From the NCBI RefSeq assembly GCF_000753865.1, contig NZ_JQFW01000010.1:62001-126000 (forward strand): a stretch of DNA of 64,000 nucleotides, read 5' to 3'. The DNA comes from Alteromonas sp. LOR. Lineage in GTDB: Bacteria > Pseudomonadota > Gammaproteobacteria > Enterobacterales > Alteromonadaceae. The position numbers and the translations under genes were made by a program. The stretch's first letter is position 1. Each line of letters starts with the position of its first letter. This document shows, one piece after another, positions 36,117 through 45,643 of this stretch. Below the pieces are notes generated by a model. That model was not told where the DNA came from. It searched no databases and worked only from the letters and a program-made list of their open reading frames with translations.

Positions 36117-37262
36117 ATGTTGTTGAGTAATTGTCATAACTATCATGATTTTAGAAAGTTAGCGCAGAAGCGGTTGCCCGGTCCTATATTTAATTATATC
36201 GATGGGGGAGCTGATGACGAAGTGACGATGCGTCGCAATTCTGAAGCTTTTCAGAATTGCGATCTTATCCCAAACGTTCTAACAGGCGTAAAGGACATTG
36301 ATTTAAGTGTAGAAGTGATGGGGCAGAAGCTTGCCCTTCCAGTCTATTTATCTCCAACTGCACTGCAGCGATTGTTCCATCATCAAGGTGAGCGAGCCAC
36401 TGCTGGTGCAGCAGAGAAATTCGGCACTATGTTTGGTGTCTCTTCACTGGGTACAGTGAGCATGGAGGAGATAGCTAAAAAGTACGATACCCCTCAAGTG
36501 TACCAATTTTATTTCCATAAAGATCGTGGTTTGAATATGGCCATGATGGAGCGAGCCAAAGAGTCTAATATTGAAGTGATGATGTTAACCGTTGACTCTA
36601 TTACCGGTGGTAATAGAGAGCGGGATTTGCGAACTGGCTTTGCAATTCCGTTTAGGCTAAATCTTCAGGGCTTATGGCAGTTCGCAACAAGACCAATGTG
36701 GGGTATTAATTATCTTACCCACGAGAAGTTCTCTCTTCCTCAGCTAGATGCACATATCGATATGGGAGGGGGCGCCAGTTCGATAGGTGATTACTTTACC
36801 AATATGCTCGACCCCTCTATGAACTGGAAAGACGTTGAGGAAATGGTTAAGTTCTGGGACGGTCAGTTCTGTTTAAAGGGTATCATGAGTGTAGATGATG
36901 CCAAACGTGCTGTTGATATTGGATGTACGGGTATAGTTATATCGAATCATGGTGGCAGACAATTAGACGGCTCGAGAAGCTCTTTTGATCATCTAGCTGA
37001 AATTGTAGACGCAGTAGGCGATAAAATAGATGTTATTTTTGATAGTGGCGCCCAGAGGGGCACCCACGTCTTAAAAGCATTAGCCCTTGGAGCAAAAGCT
37101 GTCGGGTTAGGTCGTTATTATCTATTTGCACTTGCTGCAGCTGGCCAAACGGGCGTCGAAAGGGCAATGCAGTTGATGGTAGCCGAAATAGAACGCGACA
37201 TGCGTTTGATGGGTTGTTCAAAAATAAGTGATTTGAATCGTGACCATATAAGATTTAGGTAG
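36117..37262 (+). CDS. lldD: FMN-dependent alpha-hydroxy acid dehydrogenase, probable L-lactate dehydrogenase
   Basis: 381 residues from ATG 36117; an upstream TTG at 36087 is in frame but less likely. Family signatures: FNYIDGGADDEVT near the N-terminus, MLTVDSITGGNRERDLR, and ISNHGGRQLDGSRSS, where the His is the catalytic base, then DSGAQRGTHVLKALALGAKAVGLGR. FMN enzymes of this kind oxidise L-lactate (or a related 2-hydroxy acid) to the keto acid at the membrane. It follows rhaI after 120 bp and would consume the lactate made from rhamnose by the bifunctional enzyme. Glycolate or mandelate specificity is not excluded. Confidence 0.82.
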   Translation: MLLSNCHNYHDFRKLAQKRLPGPIFNYIDGGADDEVTMRRNSEAFQNCDLIPNVLTGVKDIDLSVEVMGQKLALPVYLSPTALQRLFHHQGERATAGAAEKFGTMFGVSSLGTVSMEEIAKKYDTPQVYQFYFHKDRGLNMAMMERAKESNIEVMMLTVDSITGGNRERDLRTGFAIPFRLNLQGLWQFATRPMWGINYLTHEKFSLPQLDAHIDMGGGASSIGDYFTNMLDPSMNWKDVEEMVKFWDGQFCLKGIMSVDDAKRAVDIGCTGIVISNHGGRQLDGSRSSFDHLAEIVDAVGDKIDVIFDSGAQRGTHVLKALALGAKAVGLGRYYLFALAAAGQTGVERAMQLMVAEIERDMRLMGCSKISDLNRDHIRFR

Positions 37263-37369
37263 ATTCAAATCCCACGCATTATTTTCGTCCCCGTATTGAT
37301 AAATATTTAGTCTTCATAGTTGTAGTTTTTAATCAACTGCAAAATTAACTTACCCTAAATGGATAAACT

Positions 37370-38167
37370 ATGAAGACTATCGCTGCACTAATTATAGCTA
37401 GCTTATCTTTTCCATCTTTAGCTAGTACTTCAGAAGTACAGGACTTTAGGCCTCTTTTTAAATTAAGAAGCGACTTACGGTGCTGGCCAACTGAGCCCGC
37501 TCAAGGGCTAAATTCTGGTATCTGTAATAACAAATCCTCATTTCAGGTGACGCCTCCTTCTGTTTACGCGGAAAGCTATTCCGAATCAATAGGCGGAAAT
37601 AGTCATTCACTTATCACTTATTGGGCTTACTACGGTAATCAAAACGGCTGCACCACGTTTGATAGCGGTCATTCGGATGATTGGGAGCCAGTAACGGTGC
37701 ACACTGTAAATGGCTCGATAAAGCATGTCACTTACTGGCAGCACAATGGTAGATATACAAAACCTGTTTCAGAGATTGAGACGGATGGCAGTCATCCGGT
37801 GGTTTATGTCGGAAAGTACTCTCACGGCAATTATCACGACCAGCGTAGTAGGGCATCCTTTGACAGCTGGGCATTTGGAACGGGGAACTACTGCTACTAT
37901 TGGAAAGATCCCAGAGGGCCAGGTCAAACATGGGCTCCTGGAGTTCAAGCACTTTCTAGTATTGGACAAAACAGTGTTTTTCCTGGTTCTACAAACCCAA
38001 TAAACAGAGATCTTAGGCCGCATGAAAGAATGGTGTGCAGATCTGACGGAGGAAGGATTTTAGCTGGAATAATTGACGGAACAGAAAATACTTGTGATAG
38101 AAACCCTTCTTATTTAAAAGATGAAAACATGTTGCTTAAAGATTTGTTTTATCTTGATATCTATTAA
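37370..38167 (+). CDS. Secreted NPP1/DUF946-like protein
   Basis: 265 residues with a signal peptide (to about residue 18). The core GHSDDWEPVTVHTVNGSIKHVTYWQHNGRY and HPVVYVGKYSHGNYHD resembles the fold of NPP1 (necrosis-inducing) and Vps62/DUF946 proteins; the GHSDDWE stretch recalls the GHRHDWE heptapeptide of NPP1 proteins. Eight or more Cys are present, so disulfides are likely. Function unknown: it could bind a lipid or a glycan. It lies between rhamnose genes and the sigma factor genes and ends at a strong hairpin, so it may be independent of both. Confidence 0.5.
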   Translation: MKTIAALIIASLSFPSLASTSEVQDFRPLFKLRSDLRCWPTEPAQGLNSGICNNKSSFQVTPPSVYAESYSESIGGNSHSLITYWAYYGNQNGCTTFDSGHSDDWEPVTVHTVNGSIKHVTYWQHNGRYTKPVSEIETDGSHPVVYVGKYSHGNYHDQRSRASFDSWAFGTGNYCYYWKDPRGPGQTWAPGVQALSSIGQNSVFPGSTNPINRDLRPHERMVCRSDGGRILAGIIDGTENTCDRNPSYLKDENMLLKDLFYLDIY

Positions 38168-38174
38168 TTTTCAG

Positions 38175-38196
38175 TGAGGTGAATTTTTTCACCTCA
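38175..38196 (+). terminator. Hairpin terminator of the NPP1-like gene
   Basis: TGAGGTGAA (38175-38183), loop TTTT, TTCACCTCA (38188-38196), then TTTCATTT. Confidence 0.7.
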
Positions 38197-38316
38197 TTTC
38201 ATTTAGTATTTGAGGCGAAGTGTTAGATTTTAAAGGGTGTTATTGAGCTCCTGAAATCATAGTGTCACACATGAGATATATGATAAAAATACAGAACTTT
38301 AGTAAATTAACTAACA

Positions 38317-38844
38317 ATGAAACCAGCGGAAGATTTACATTGGGATGAGTTAGATAATAACGACGTTAAAGATTTATTTACGTCGCTTAAGGCATTCATC
38401 CGAAGTTTAACAGTCGATAGAAGCCAAGCTGACGATATCTTCCAAGAGACAGTGTTAAGGACGAAGAAAAGCAAGCAACTATCGGAATTAGACTCTCCAC
38501 TCGCCTATATGATTACGGTGTCGAAAACCGTTTTATACGATCTTCAGAAAAAAAATGTTCCGCACTACGTCGATATTGAAGAAGTAAGTATTCAGTCTGA
38601 TGACTATTCGCCAAGTAATACTTATTTTAATCAACAGAAACTGGCGCTGGTAGACAATATACTCTTAAACATGTCACCCATCAGAAGAGAAATTTTTCTG
38701 CTTCGAAGAGTAGATGGCTTGGCGCGAGATGACATCGCTGAAAGGTTAGATGTTAGTGTTGAGGTAGTCAAAAAACACCTAACAAGAGCGATGGTAGAAA
38801 TCACGATGAAACTTGAAGAGGCTGGGTGGCTTGAGGACAATTAA
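38317..38844 (+). CDS. ECF sigma factor, FecI type
   Basis: 175 residues. Region 2 is seen in DLFTSLKAFIRSLTVDRSQADDIFQETVLR, region 4 in MSPIRREIFLLRRVDGLARDDIAERLDVSVEVVKKHLTRAMVEI. Sigma factors of this kind direct RNA polymerase to the promoter of the adjacent TonB receptor when a ligand is bound outside. Followed by a FecR-like gene and a receptor with an N-terminal signalling domain, a complete cell-surface signalling set. Confidence 0.9.
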   Translation: MKPAEDLHWDELDNNDVKDLFTSLKAFIRSLTVDRSQADDIFQETVLRTKKSKQLSELDSPLAYMITVSKTVLYDLQKKNVPHYVDIEEVSIQSDDYSPSNTYFNQQKLALVDNILLNMSPIRREIFLLRRVDGLARDDIAERLDVSVEVVKKHLTRAMVEITMKLEEAGWLEDN

Positions 38845-38896
38845 AGATGAAATTCTATCTCTTAATTTTATTATACAGATTTAGCGGCGTGAAAAG

Positions 38897-39904
38897 ATGA
38901 CATTGATAGTGTTAGAGGAAGCAGCAGATTGGGTTGATCGTATTGATGAACTGAATGAACAGGAGCAGCATGATTTCGCGCTTTGGCTTGCTGTAGAGAA
39001 AAACAAGGTTGCTTTTCAAAAGATAGCAACCGCCATGGGACAGCCTGAACTCGCTGCACGTGCTATAGCCATGTCAGCAAGAAAAGCGCCGCGATCGAAA
39101 AATAGTCCAGTGAAGAATCAGAATGCAGAGAATAAGATAGAGAAAAGTCGTATTGCTACTTACTGGTCAATTGCTTCAGCAGCGTGTATTGCATGTATAG
39201 TGGTGTATTTTACTGCGGGTAATGTTGATTCAACGGCGAACTCTGGTAAAGGGCTATCTACTCTTGCTGAATATGAAATCAGTACTTTTAACGTTATTTC
39301 AACGTCTGTAACAGAAGAAAAGTCTAACGTGTTAGATGATGGCTCAATTGTTTATCAAGGTGGTGATAGTCAAATAAGCGTAGCGTTTAGTGCGGAAAAA
39401 AGAGAGGTTAAACTCACTAAAGGCCAGGCATATTTTGACGTTACGCATGCGCCTGAAAGACCGTTTATCGTGGATTTAGATGAAGCAACAATCACAGTCG
39501 TAGGGACTGCTTTTGACATTGATCGGCTAGAAAATCAGACTATTTTAAAAGTCTATGACGGTACGGTAAGAGTTAATGCCGACCGCGAAATTCTTTTAAA
39601 TAGAGGTCAAGAAGTTACGCTTTTAAATGGTGCTATTACAGAAAGCTCGGTATTTACGCCACAGCAGCTTCCAAGTTGGAGGATGGGGTGGTTAAGTATT
39701 AAAGACACACCCATAAACGAGGTGATAGCAAAATTGAACCGTTATTCGTCACGACACCTCAACTACATAGGTGACCCAGATGTAGTTATCTCAGGGCGAT
39801 TTAGCTTGCGCAATATTAGTGAGTCTCTAGACCTATTATCTACAATGCAAGAGTTCTCGGTTGAGCAAACGAGCTCAGATTACATAGTGAGACAAGTAAA
39901 GTAG
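38897..39904 (+). CDS. FecR-type anti-sigma regulator
   Basis: 335 residues. The N-terminal cytoplasmic part (AADWVDRIDELNEQEQHDFALWLAVEKNKVAFQKI) is the FecR N-terminal domain that binds the sigma factor. One membrane helix follows near residue 96 (IASAACIACIVVYFTAG). The periplasmic FecR domain shows RQAYFDV-like GQAYFDVTHAPERPFIVD. A final module (INEVIAKLNRYSSRHLNYIGD) is DUF4974-like and contacts the receptor. It relays occupancy of the TonB receptor at 39914 to the sigma factor. Confidence 0.9.
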   Translation: MTLIVLEEAADWVDRIDELNEQEQHDFALWLAVEKNKVAFQKIATAMGQPELAARAIAMSARKAPRSKNSPVKNQNAENKIEKSRIATYWSIASAACIACIVVYFTAGNVDSTANSGKGLSTLAEYEISTFNVISTSVTEEKSNVLDDGSIVYQGGDSQISVAFSAEKREVKLTKGQAYFDVTHAPERPFIVDLDEATITVVGTAFDIDRLENQTILKVYDGTVRVNADREILLNRGQEVTLLNGAITESSVFTPQQLPSWRMGWLSIKDTPINEVIAKLNRYSSRHLNYIGDPDVVISGRFSLRNISESLDLLSTMQEFSVEQTSSDYIVRQVK

Positions 39905-39913
39905 TCGTTCATT

Positions 39914-42844
39914 ATGCTTAAAAGCGTCTCGTGTAGATGTAGGGTGATATTGCTTTGGTCGTTAATTGTAAGTGACACAAGCCCTTTTGCTTATGCCTCT
40001 ACCGTTGACCATGAGAGACTAGAAAGTATAACGCTTTCTTCTACATCACTGAGTCAAAGCTTAGAGCTAGTTGTAGAAAAATTTGGTGTCGGTTATGTCA
40101 CATCCCCTTCTCTAATTAAGGGGGTAATGTCGCCCGCTATCTCTGGCAGGTTTACGCTCGAAACGGCGATGAAACATGTACTAGATGGAACAGGATTAAC
40201 CTTTAGCATTACACGTAGTGGGGTAGTCATACGAAAATCTGAAAGCGTAATCGACGAAACTGTTATAGAAGAAATAAACGTTAACGGAATTCGTGGCTCT
40301 CTAAACCTCTCTAGACAAGAAAAGCGCAACGAGAAACAGGTCTCAGACGTTATAGTCGCTCAAGACATTTCAAGATACCCAGACAGAAATCTAGCAGAAT
40401 CGATGCAACGAATTCCTGGAATGAGCATTACGAGAGAAGCGGGTGAGGGACGTCAGGTGGTGCTGCGAGGCTTAGACCCCGATCTTACTTTGGTTACGAT
40501 AAATGGAATGCCTGTACTGTCAAATAATGACTCCCCTATGGATAGCAGGACACAGAGGGATAGAGATCGCTCCTTTGATCTCAACTTGTTTACGTCAGAA
40601 CTTTTCAGCAAAATTAAAGTTTTTAAAAGCTACTCTGTAGAGCAACCAAGCGGCGGCGTGGCTGGTATTGCTGCACTAACCACAGCAAAACCTTTCGATT
40701 CACCAGGACTCCAATGGAACGTTTCTCATCAAGTCGACACAAATCAATATGCTGAAGGTCTTTCAAACCGTTCTTCATTTACTTTGTCTTCGACGAACAA
40801 ATATTGGGGCATGTTGATTTCAGCAGCCTACGGACGAAGGTCGTATCAAGAGCAAGGTGCAAATACCTTTAGATGGAGACGACTTGCTCCCGAGGGAGCA
40901 AATGTCTCTGCCTTAGATTATGAACTTGTTGAAGCTTGGCAGAATCAGGAAATTAGGGTTCCAAGAGGAAATCGCTATTCTGTGTGGCGAGGAGATATGG
41001 ACCGCCTAGGTATTGGAGCGACTCTTGAGTATCAAACTGACATCAGTCATTTCACAATCGACTGGATCTACGGCCGACTTGATAGCCAACGACAAGAGAA
41101 CCACCTCTATCCACGGGGCTTTCAATCGACGCCAACTATCGAGGGCGAAACCCTTATTACGGAGGCAGAGGTTAACTCAAAGCATGAACTCGTTTATGCG
41201 GACTACCAAAATGCTCGTGTTGGCACAGAAAGCCGTCATCAGGAAGTATCAACGCAGTTTAAACAAGCCGTGCTGAACTTCGAGCACAGAATGTCGAGTG
41301 ATCTTTTATTTGATGGTGTGCTAGGTGTGCAAAGTGCTACTTATAAAATGCCTCACAGTATTCGAGCTTACATGAGAGGAGAAAGTGATGTTTCTATCGA
41401 CTACAGAGACGATTATTACTTCCCTAGCATAAAATATAGCGCTGAATTGACTCGTCCCGATATGTGGCAAATGAACGAGCTCGACTCTGAGCAGTTTATC
41501 TCTACGTCTGATTTTACTTACCTGAAAGGTCAATTACAGGTAAATACAAGCCTGCGAAGTGCCTGGGAGCTGGGTTTTGAAATCGTGCAGTTTGAAAATA
41601 CGTCCAAATACACGGATATCCAAAACATCCTAAAAGAACGCTGGTTATCTACACGAGAGGCAGTACCTCAAAGCACAGCATATGTTTTTGATAGTCATCA
41701 GCATTTAAATTGGTTAGCTCTTAGACCAGAACAGGTATATTCTTTTTACAACAAACCTTCTTCGGTAGATTCACTATCACTGTCTTATGCTCCAGACCGC
41801 GTTATTGACAACGTGATAAAAGAAAGCCGAACGTCTTTCTTTACTCAATATTCTGTCGAAGATAGTGATTGGACATTCAATGCAGGGCTTCGAGCTGAGC
41901 GGGATAATTCTTTTATTTCGGTGTTTCAGTCTAGTCTTAGTAATCGCTATAACCTAAGCAATATTGCGCTTCTTCCCTCAATGCAATTTAACTACCGAAG
42001 AGATGAGCAAGTAGTTAAAGTCGGAATTAGCAGAACATTGGGCCACCAAGAATTGGATACCTTGACACGAAATATTCAGCTCATCGATGATGAAAATATT
42101 GTTATTCTTCCCAATGATAGGCTTAAGCCTATAAGTGCTTACAATCTCGATCTAAGCTTCGAATCATATCCGGGAGAAATCGATAGATACTCGGCCAATG
42201 TATTTGGAAAATGGATAAAAAACAGTATAGCTCCCATGAGTCAACGCTTGCCCTTGAGTGACGTAGCGAGAGATTATCCTGAATTATTTTCTAGTGATTT
42301 TGAAAGTGTTTACATAGATGTCGTAACGCCAACGAACCAAGGCACTTATTTTTTATATGGCGTAGAAGGAAGTGTGCAGTTGGAATGGCCCTTGGGCGAA
42401 TATATGTCGCGCTTTAACGTACTTCACGTTGGGATAGTGGCAAATGCCAGTTATACGTTTGGAAATGTTCAGTACTACAACACTAGTACCGGTGACCGCC
42501 TAGATAAAAAGGCTGCGCCTTATCTTTCTCCGCTATTGGCTAATCTTACCGCCTATCTTGAGGGATACGCTTTGAGCCTACGACTCTCAGCCACCTATCG
42601 CGATGAGTATATTGCAAGGGTAGATGGAGGAACCTTAGTTGATGAAAATGAGACAGGATTTTTATCAACACTATATATGGATGCAGTAATAGCTTATCAA
42701 ATCACTGATAATGTAGAGCTAAGGATCGAAGCAACTAATCTCACTGATGAGCGAGAAATTCAGTACTCCGATTCTTCTTATCGTCCATACAATACCACAG
42801 TGAACGGTCGTAATTACTCTCTTGCCATTTCTTATCGCTATTAA
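39914..42844 (+). CDS. TonB-dependent receptor with STN signalling domain
   Basis: 976 residues. A signal peptide leads into an STN domain (about residues 35-115; LSQSLELVVEKFGVGYVTSPSLI and KHVLDGTGLTFSITRSGVVIRKS) that signals to the FecR-like protein. The plug follows (LAESMQRIPGMSITREAGEGRQVVLRGLDPDLTLVTINGMP), then a 22-strand barrel ending in aromatic YRY. Receptors of this size in polysaccharide loci take up oligosaccharides of the locus substrate. The gene ends at a bidirectional terminator shared with the next receptor. Confidence 0.9.
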   Translation: MLKSVSCRCRVILLWSLIVSDTSPFAYASTVDHERLESITLSSTSLSQSLELVVEKFGVGYVTSPSLIKGVMSPAISGRFTLETAMKHVLDGTGLTFSITRSGVVIRKSESVIDETVIEEINVNGIRGSLNLSRQEKRNEKQVSDVIVAQDISRYPDRNLAESMQRIPGMSITREAGEGRQVVLRGLDPDLTLVTINGMPVLSNNDSPMDSRTQRDRDRSFDLNLFTSELFSKIKVFKSYSVEQPSGGVAGIAALTTAKPFDSPGLQWNVSHQVDTNQYAEGLSNRSSFTLSSTNKYWGMLISAAYGRRSYQEQGANTFRWRRLAPEGANVSALDYELVEAWQNQEIRVPRGNRYSVWRGDMDRLGIGATLEYQTDISHFTIDWIYGRLDSQRQENHLYPRGFQSTPTIEGETLITEAEVNSKHELVYADYQNARVGTESRHQEVSTQFKQAVLNFEHRMSSDLLFDGVLGVQSATYKMPHSIRAYMRGESDVSIDYRDDYYFPSIKYSAELTRPDMWQMNELDSEQFISTSDFTYLKGQLQVNTSLRSAWELGFEIVQFENTSKYTDIQNILKERWLSTREAVPQSTAYVFDSHQHLNWLALRPEQVYSFYNKPSSVDSLSLSYAPDRVIDNVIKESRTSFFTQYSVEDSDWTFNAGLRAERDNSFISVFQSSLSNRYNLSNIALLPSMQFNYRRDEQVVKVGISRTLGHQELDTLTRNIQLIDDENIVILPNDRLKPISAYNLDLSFESYPGEIDRYSANVFGKWIKNSIAPMSQRLPLSDVARDYPELFSSDFESVYIDVVTPTNQGTYFLYGVEGSVQLEWPLGEYMSRFNVLHVGIVANASYTFGNVQYYNTSTGDRLDKKAAPYLSPLLANLTAYLEGYALSLRLSATYRDEYIARVDGGTLVDENETGFLSTLYMDAVIAYQITDNVELRIEATNLTDEREIQYSDSSYRPYNTTVNGRNYSLAISYRY

Positions 42845-42846
42845 AA

Positions 42847-42879
42847 ACTCGAAGGGCTTATTTTTGTAGCCCTTCGAGT
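42847..42879. terminator. Bidirectional terminator between convergent receptors
   Basis: 12-bp perfect stem ACTCGAAGGGCT (42847-42858) with AGCCCTTCGAGT (42868-42879), loop TATTTTTGT. It lies between the two receptor stops. Confidence 0.8.
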
Positions 42880-42887
42880 ACATTCAT

Positions 42888-45632
42888 TTACATCGAGTAA
42901 GTAAGACCTAAGTAAAAGGTTCTTCCACTAACCGTCGTGTTGTACAAACGGTCATCCGAATCGCTGTATTGCTCTTCGCGTTCATCAGAAAGGTTAATAC
43001 CTTCTAGTGTTACCTTGAGATTATCGTTTACATTATAAAATGCTGAGAAATCCCAGTAAGTGGTGCCATGAAAGCCTGCCTCATCTTGGTCGCTGCTCGA
43101 CGTTTCAACCTGCGTTAAGTAATCATCACGATAGGCTGCCGAAACGCGCATTCCCCAATTGTCTGTCTCGTAATACATCGTTGCATTGTAGATATTCTCA
43201 GATAATCCATAAAAGGGGCGGTAAACTTCTACACTTTCACCATCAACTAAAATATTGTGTAAAGATTCGCCATCAGAATACGTATAGTTCACAATAGCAC
43301 CAAGATTATCGAATGGTGCTGGCAGAAAATCGAAATCACGCTGGAACGCTATTTCCCAGCCTGAAAAGTCGCTTTCTGCTAAATTTTGAGGTTGAGAGAA
43401 TGTATACAGTGTATCAGGCGTTTGCGTATTTCCATTTTCGTCTACCATGCCTTCGATTAAGGATAGCGGATATCCTGTATCACCATAGGCTATTGGAGAA
43501 ACATTAGTAGCAATAAAGTTATCAATTTCTTTTTGGAAGTAAGTGACAGAGGCATAACCGACTTCATCAAAGTAATACTCAACACCCGCCTCCATATTGA
43601 TTGTTTCAAAAGGCTGAAGACTAGGATTACCGGCATTGATACTCAAACCACTTGAACCAAATAATGGGTCAGTATTTACCGTACCTGATACAGATAAACT
43701 ACCCAGTGTAGGTCGAGTGACGTTTTTCCCTGCGCTCGCTCTCAGAACAAGGCTCTCTGTGTAATACCATGCAACATTCAGTGTGGGTAACAGTCCATCA
43801 TAGTCCCTTGCTACAGTGACGTATTCACTACCATTCACTATGCCACTAGATTGAATATCGGTATCAAAATAGCGCAAACCAAAACTAGTTCTCAGCTCAG
43901 AGTCAGGCAATAGCAGGTCATATTCATAAGTCGCGTATAGCGCCGCGGTCTCTTCTACGACTTCATTAGGCGCATCGCTATACATAATGTCGCGTTCAAC
44001 ATCGAACGCGTTTAGCACAGCGCCAACGTCAGTACTTAGCCAATCTTGTTTTTTGTGAATTGAGTTTACATAAACAAATTCAGGGTTAATCACATCGCTT
44101 ACTTCGCCACTTTGCCATGCACTTCTTAATGCATTGCCAACTTGTTCTCTGTTGTTGCTGTGTTCGAACTTTTTAAAGGAACCACCAAATTTCAAAGAAG
44201 CGTTATCAGACAGCAAGTAATCCGCATCGAGCTTAGCGATATCAAAGCTATTTTCTACCTCGTCTTCCTGAAGGTCTATCTCATGGTAACGAAACTCATT
44301 GATATCTGTTGGATCAAATCCATTGATGTAGGTATTGGTGCCATAAAATCGGTCCTCCCTGTAATCTATGGTCATATCAGCGAAAGATTCTAAGTAGACT
44401 TTTGCACTATTACTTTCATATTCACTTTGCATATGGCCGAGTAGGCCTGAAACCGTAAATGCATCGGTCACACGCCACTGTGCGTTTAGCACCAACTGTG
44501 AAATGTCTGTTGTTGCTTGTTGATCGCGACTTTCTGAGTGCAGAGCGGTATTTTCCCACGAAGAATATATAACTTCGTTGTTTTGGTTATATTCTATGTC
44601 AGTCAAGCCAGAGCAAAAATTGCGTGCCCCGTCATAGTCTGCACCTGTGCAGCCAAGTGCGGTAGAACTTGAACCTCTGCTTTGTAAGTGAAACTCTCCT
44701 CTATCGTTATCAAGTGTGCCGTATAATGCATCGAGTTCAAGCGAGAATGCATCAGACGGTCTGTATTGAAGTGCCACTGTAGCGCCAACCCTAGTTTGTT
44801 CACTATTAAATTGTGAGTATCTACTGCCTCGTGAGAAACGTAGATTGCCGCTATTTACGGCTTCTTGATCTGCTTGTGATAGTGTAGATATGTCGGAGCC
44901 TTGGGCGTTGCGAGGCCGCCAACGATAGGTGTTATAACCTTGTTCAGCCGTATCACGCTTGCTGAGTGCCAGTGAGACAAGAGCGCCAAAATCACCCCAC
45001 GTGTTTGAAACTAAGGCTGCGACCCTCGGGCTTACGTCGTCTGTTAGTGAATTATCGCCCGCTTGCGCACTGATTACACTTTTGAATCCATCGTAATTAA
45101 ATGGTTTCGCGGTATAGAGTTTTACAGTGCCGCCTATGCCGCCTTCATCCATTTCTGCAGAATAGCTCTTCTGAACGTCAATTTGGTTAAATAGTTCGGA
45201 CGCAAAAATGTTAAAATCAAAAGAACGAGATAGGTTAGTTGTTCCTCTACTGTCCATTGCAGATGAGGATGTACCTAGAGCTTCCATGCCGTTTAATTGC
45301 ACTTGGGTAAAATCTGCGTTAAGGCCTCGTAGAGATATTTGTCTACCTTCACCAGCTTCACGGGTTATGGTTACGCCTGGTATTCTTTGAATAGATTCCG
45401 CTAAATTGAGGCTCGGGAAGTCAGCGATATCTTCAGCAAGAATTGAATCTTGTGAACCTAGGGCGTCCTTTTTTAAGTCTTTAGCTTTTATAAGTGAGCC
45501 TCGAAAACCACTCACTACAATCTGTTCTATCATTTCATCTTCTGTCTGTTGTGCTTGAGCAGAAAATTGCGTCATGCAGGTGGCAGATAAGACAGCTGTA
45601 GCTAAGAGTGTTTTTTTGAAGTTAGTATGCAT
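42888..45632 (-). CDS. TonB-dependent receptor
   Basis: 914 residues with signal peptide (to ~AQA at 28). The plug contains LAESIQRIPGVTITREAGEGRQISLRGLNADFTQVQLNGMEALG, and the protein ends in an aromatic-rich strand (GLTYSM). There is no STN domain, so it is probably not a signalling receptor. It lies 11 bp after the PI-PLC-like gene on the same strand, so the two are co-transcribed; the uptake substrate may be a phosphoinositide-derived product rather than ulvan. The plug region resembles the 39914 receptor closely. Confidence 0.9.
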   Translation of the reverse strand: MHTNFKKTLLATAVLSATCMTQFSAQAQQTEDEMIEQIVVSGFRGSLIKAKDLKKDALGSQDSILAEDIADFPSLNLAESIQRIPGVTITREAGEGRQISLRGLNADFTQVQLNGMEALGTSSSAMDSRGTTNLSRSFDFNIFASELFNQIDVQKSYSAEMDEGGIGGTVKLYTAKPFNYDGFKSVISAQAGDNSLTDDVSPRVAALVSNTWGDFGALVSLALSKRDTAEQGYNTYRWRPRNAQGSDISTLSQADQEAVNSGNLRFSRGSRYSQFNSEQTRVGATVALQYRPSDAFSLELDALYGTLDNDRGEFHLQSRGSSSTALGCTGADYDGARNFCSGLTDIEYNQNNEVIYSSWENTALHSESRDQQATTDISQLVLNAQWRVTDAFTVSGLLGHMQSEYESNSAKVYLESFADMTIDYREDRFYGTNTYINGFDPTDINEFRYHEIDLQEDEVENSFDIAKLDADYLLSDNASLKFGGSFKKFEHSNNREQVGNALRSAWQSGEVSDVINPEFVYVNSIHKKQDWLSTDVGAVLNAFDVERDIMYSDAPNEVVEETAALYATYEYDLLLPDSELRTSFGLRYFDTDIQSSGIVNGSEYVTVARDYDGLLPTLNVAWYYTESLVLRASAGKNVTRPTLGSLSVSGTVNTDPLFGSSGLSINAGNPSLQPFETINMEAGVEYYFDEVGYASVTYFQKEIDNFIATNVSPIAYGDTGYPLSLIEGMVDENGNTQTPDTLYTFSQPQNLAESDFSGWEIAFQRDFDFLPAPFDNLGAIVNYTYSDGESLHNILVDGESVEVYRPFYGLSENIYNATMYYETDNWGMRVSAAYRDDYLTQVETSSSDQDEAGFHGTTYWDFSAFYNVNDNLKVTLEGINLSDEREEQYSDSDDRLYNTTVSGRTFYLGLTYSM

Positions 45633-45643
45633 GGGTTTACCTT

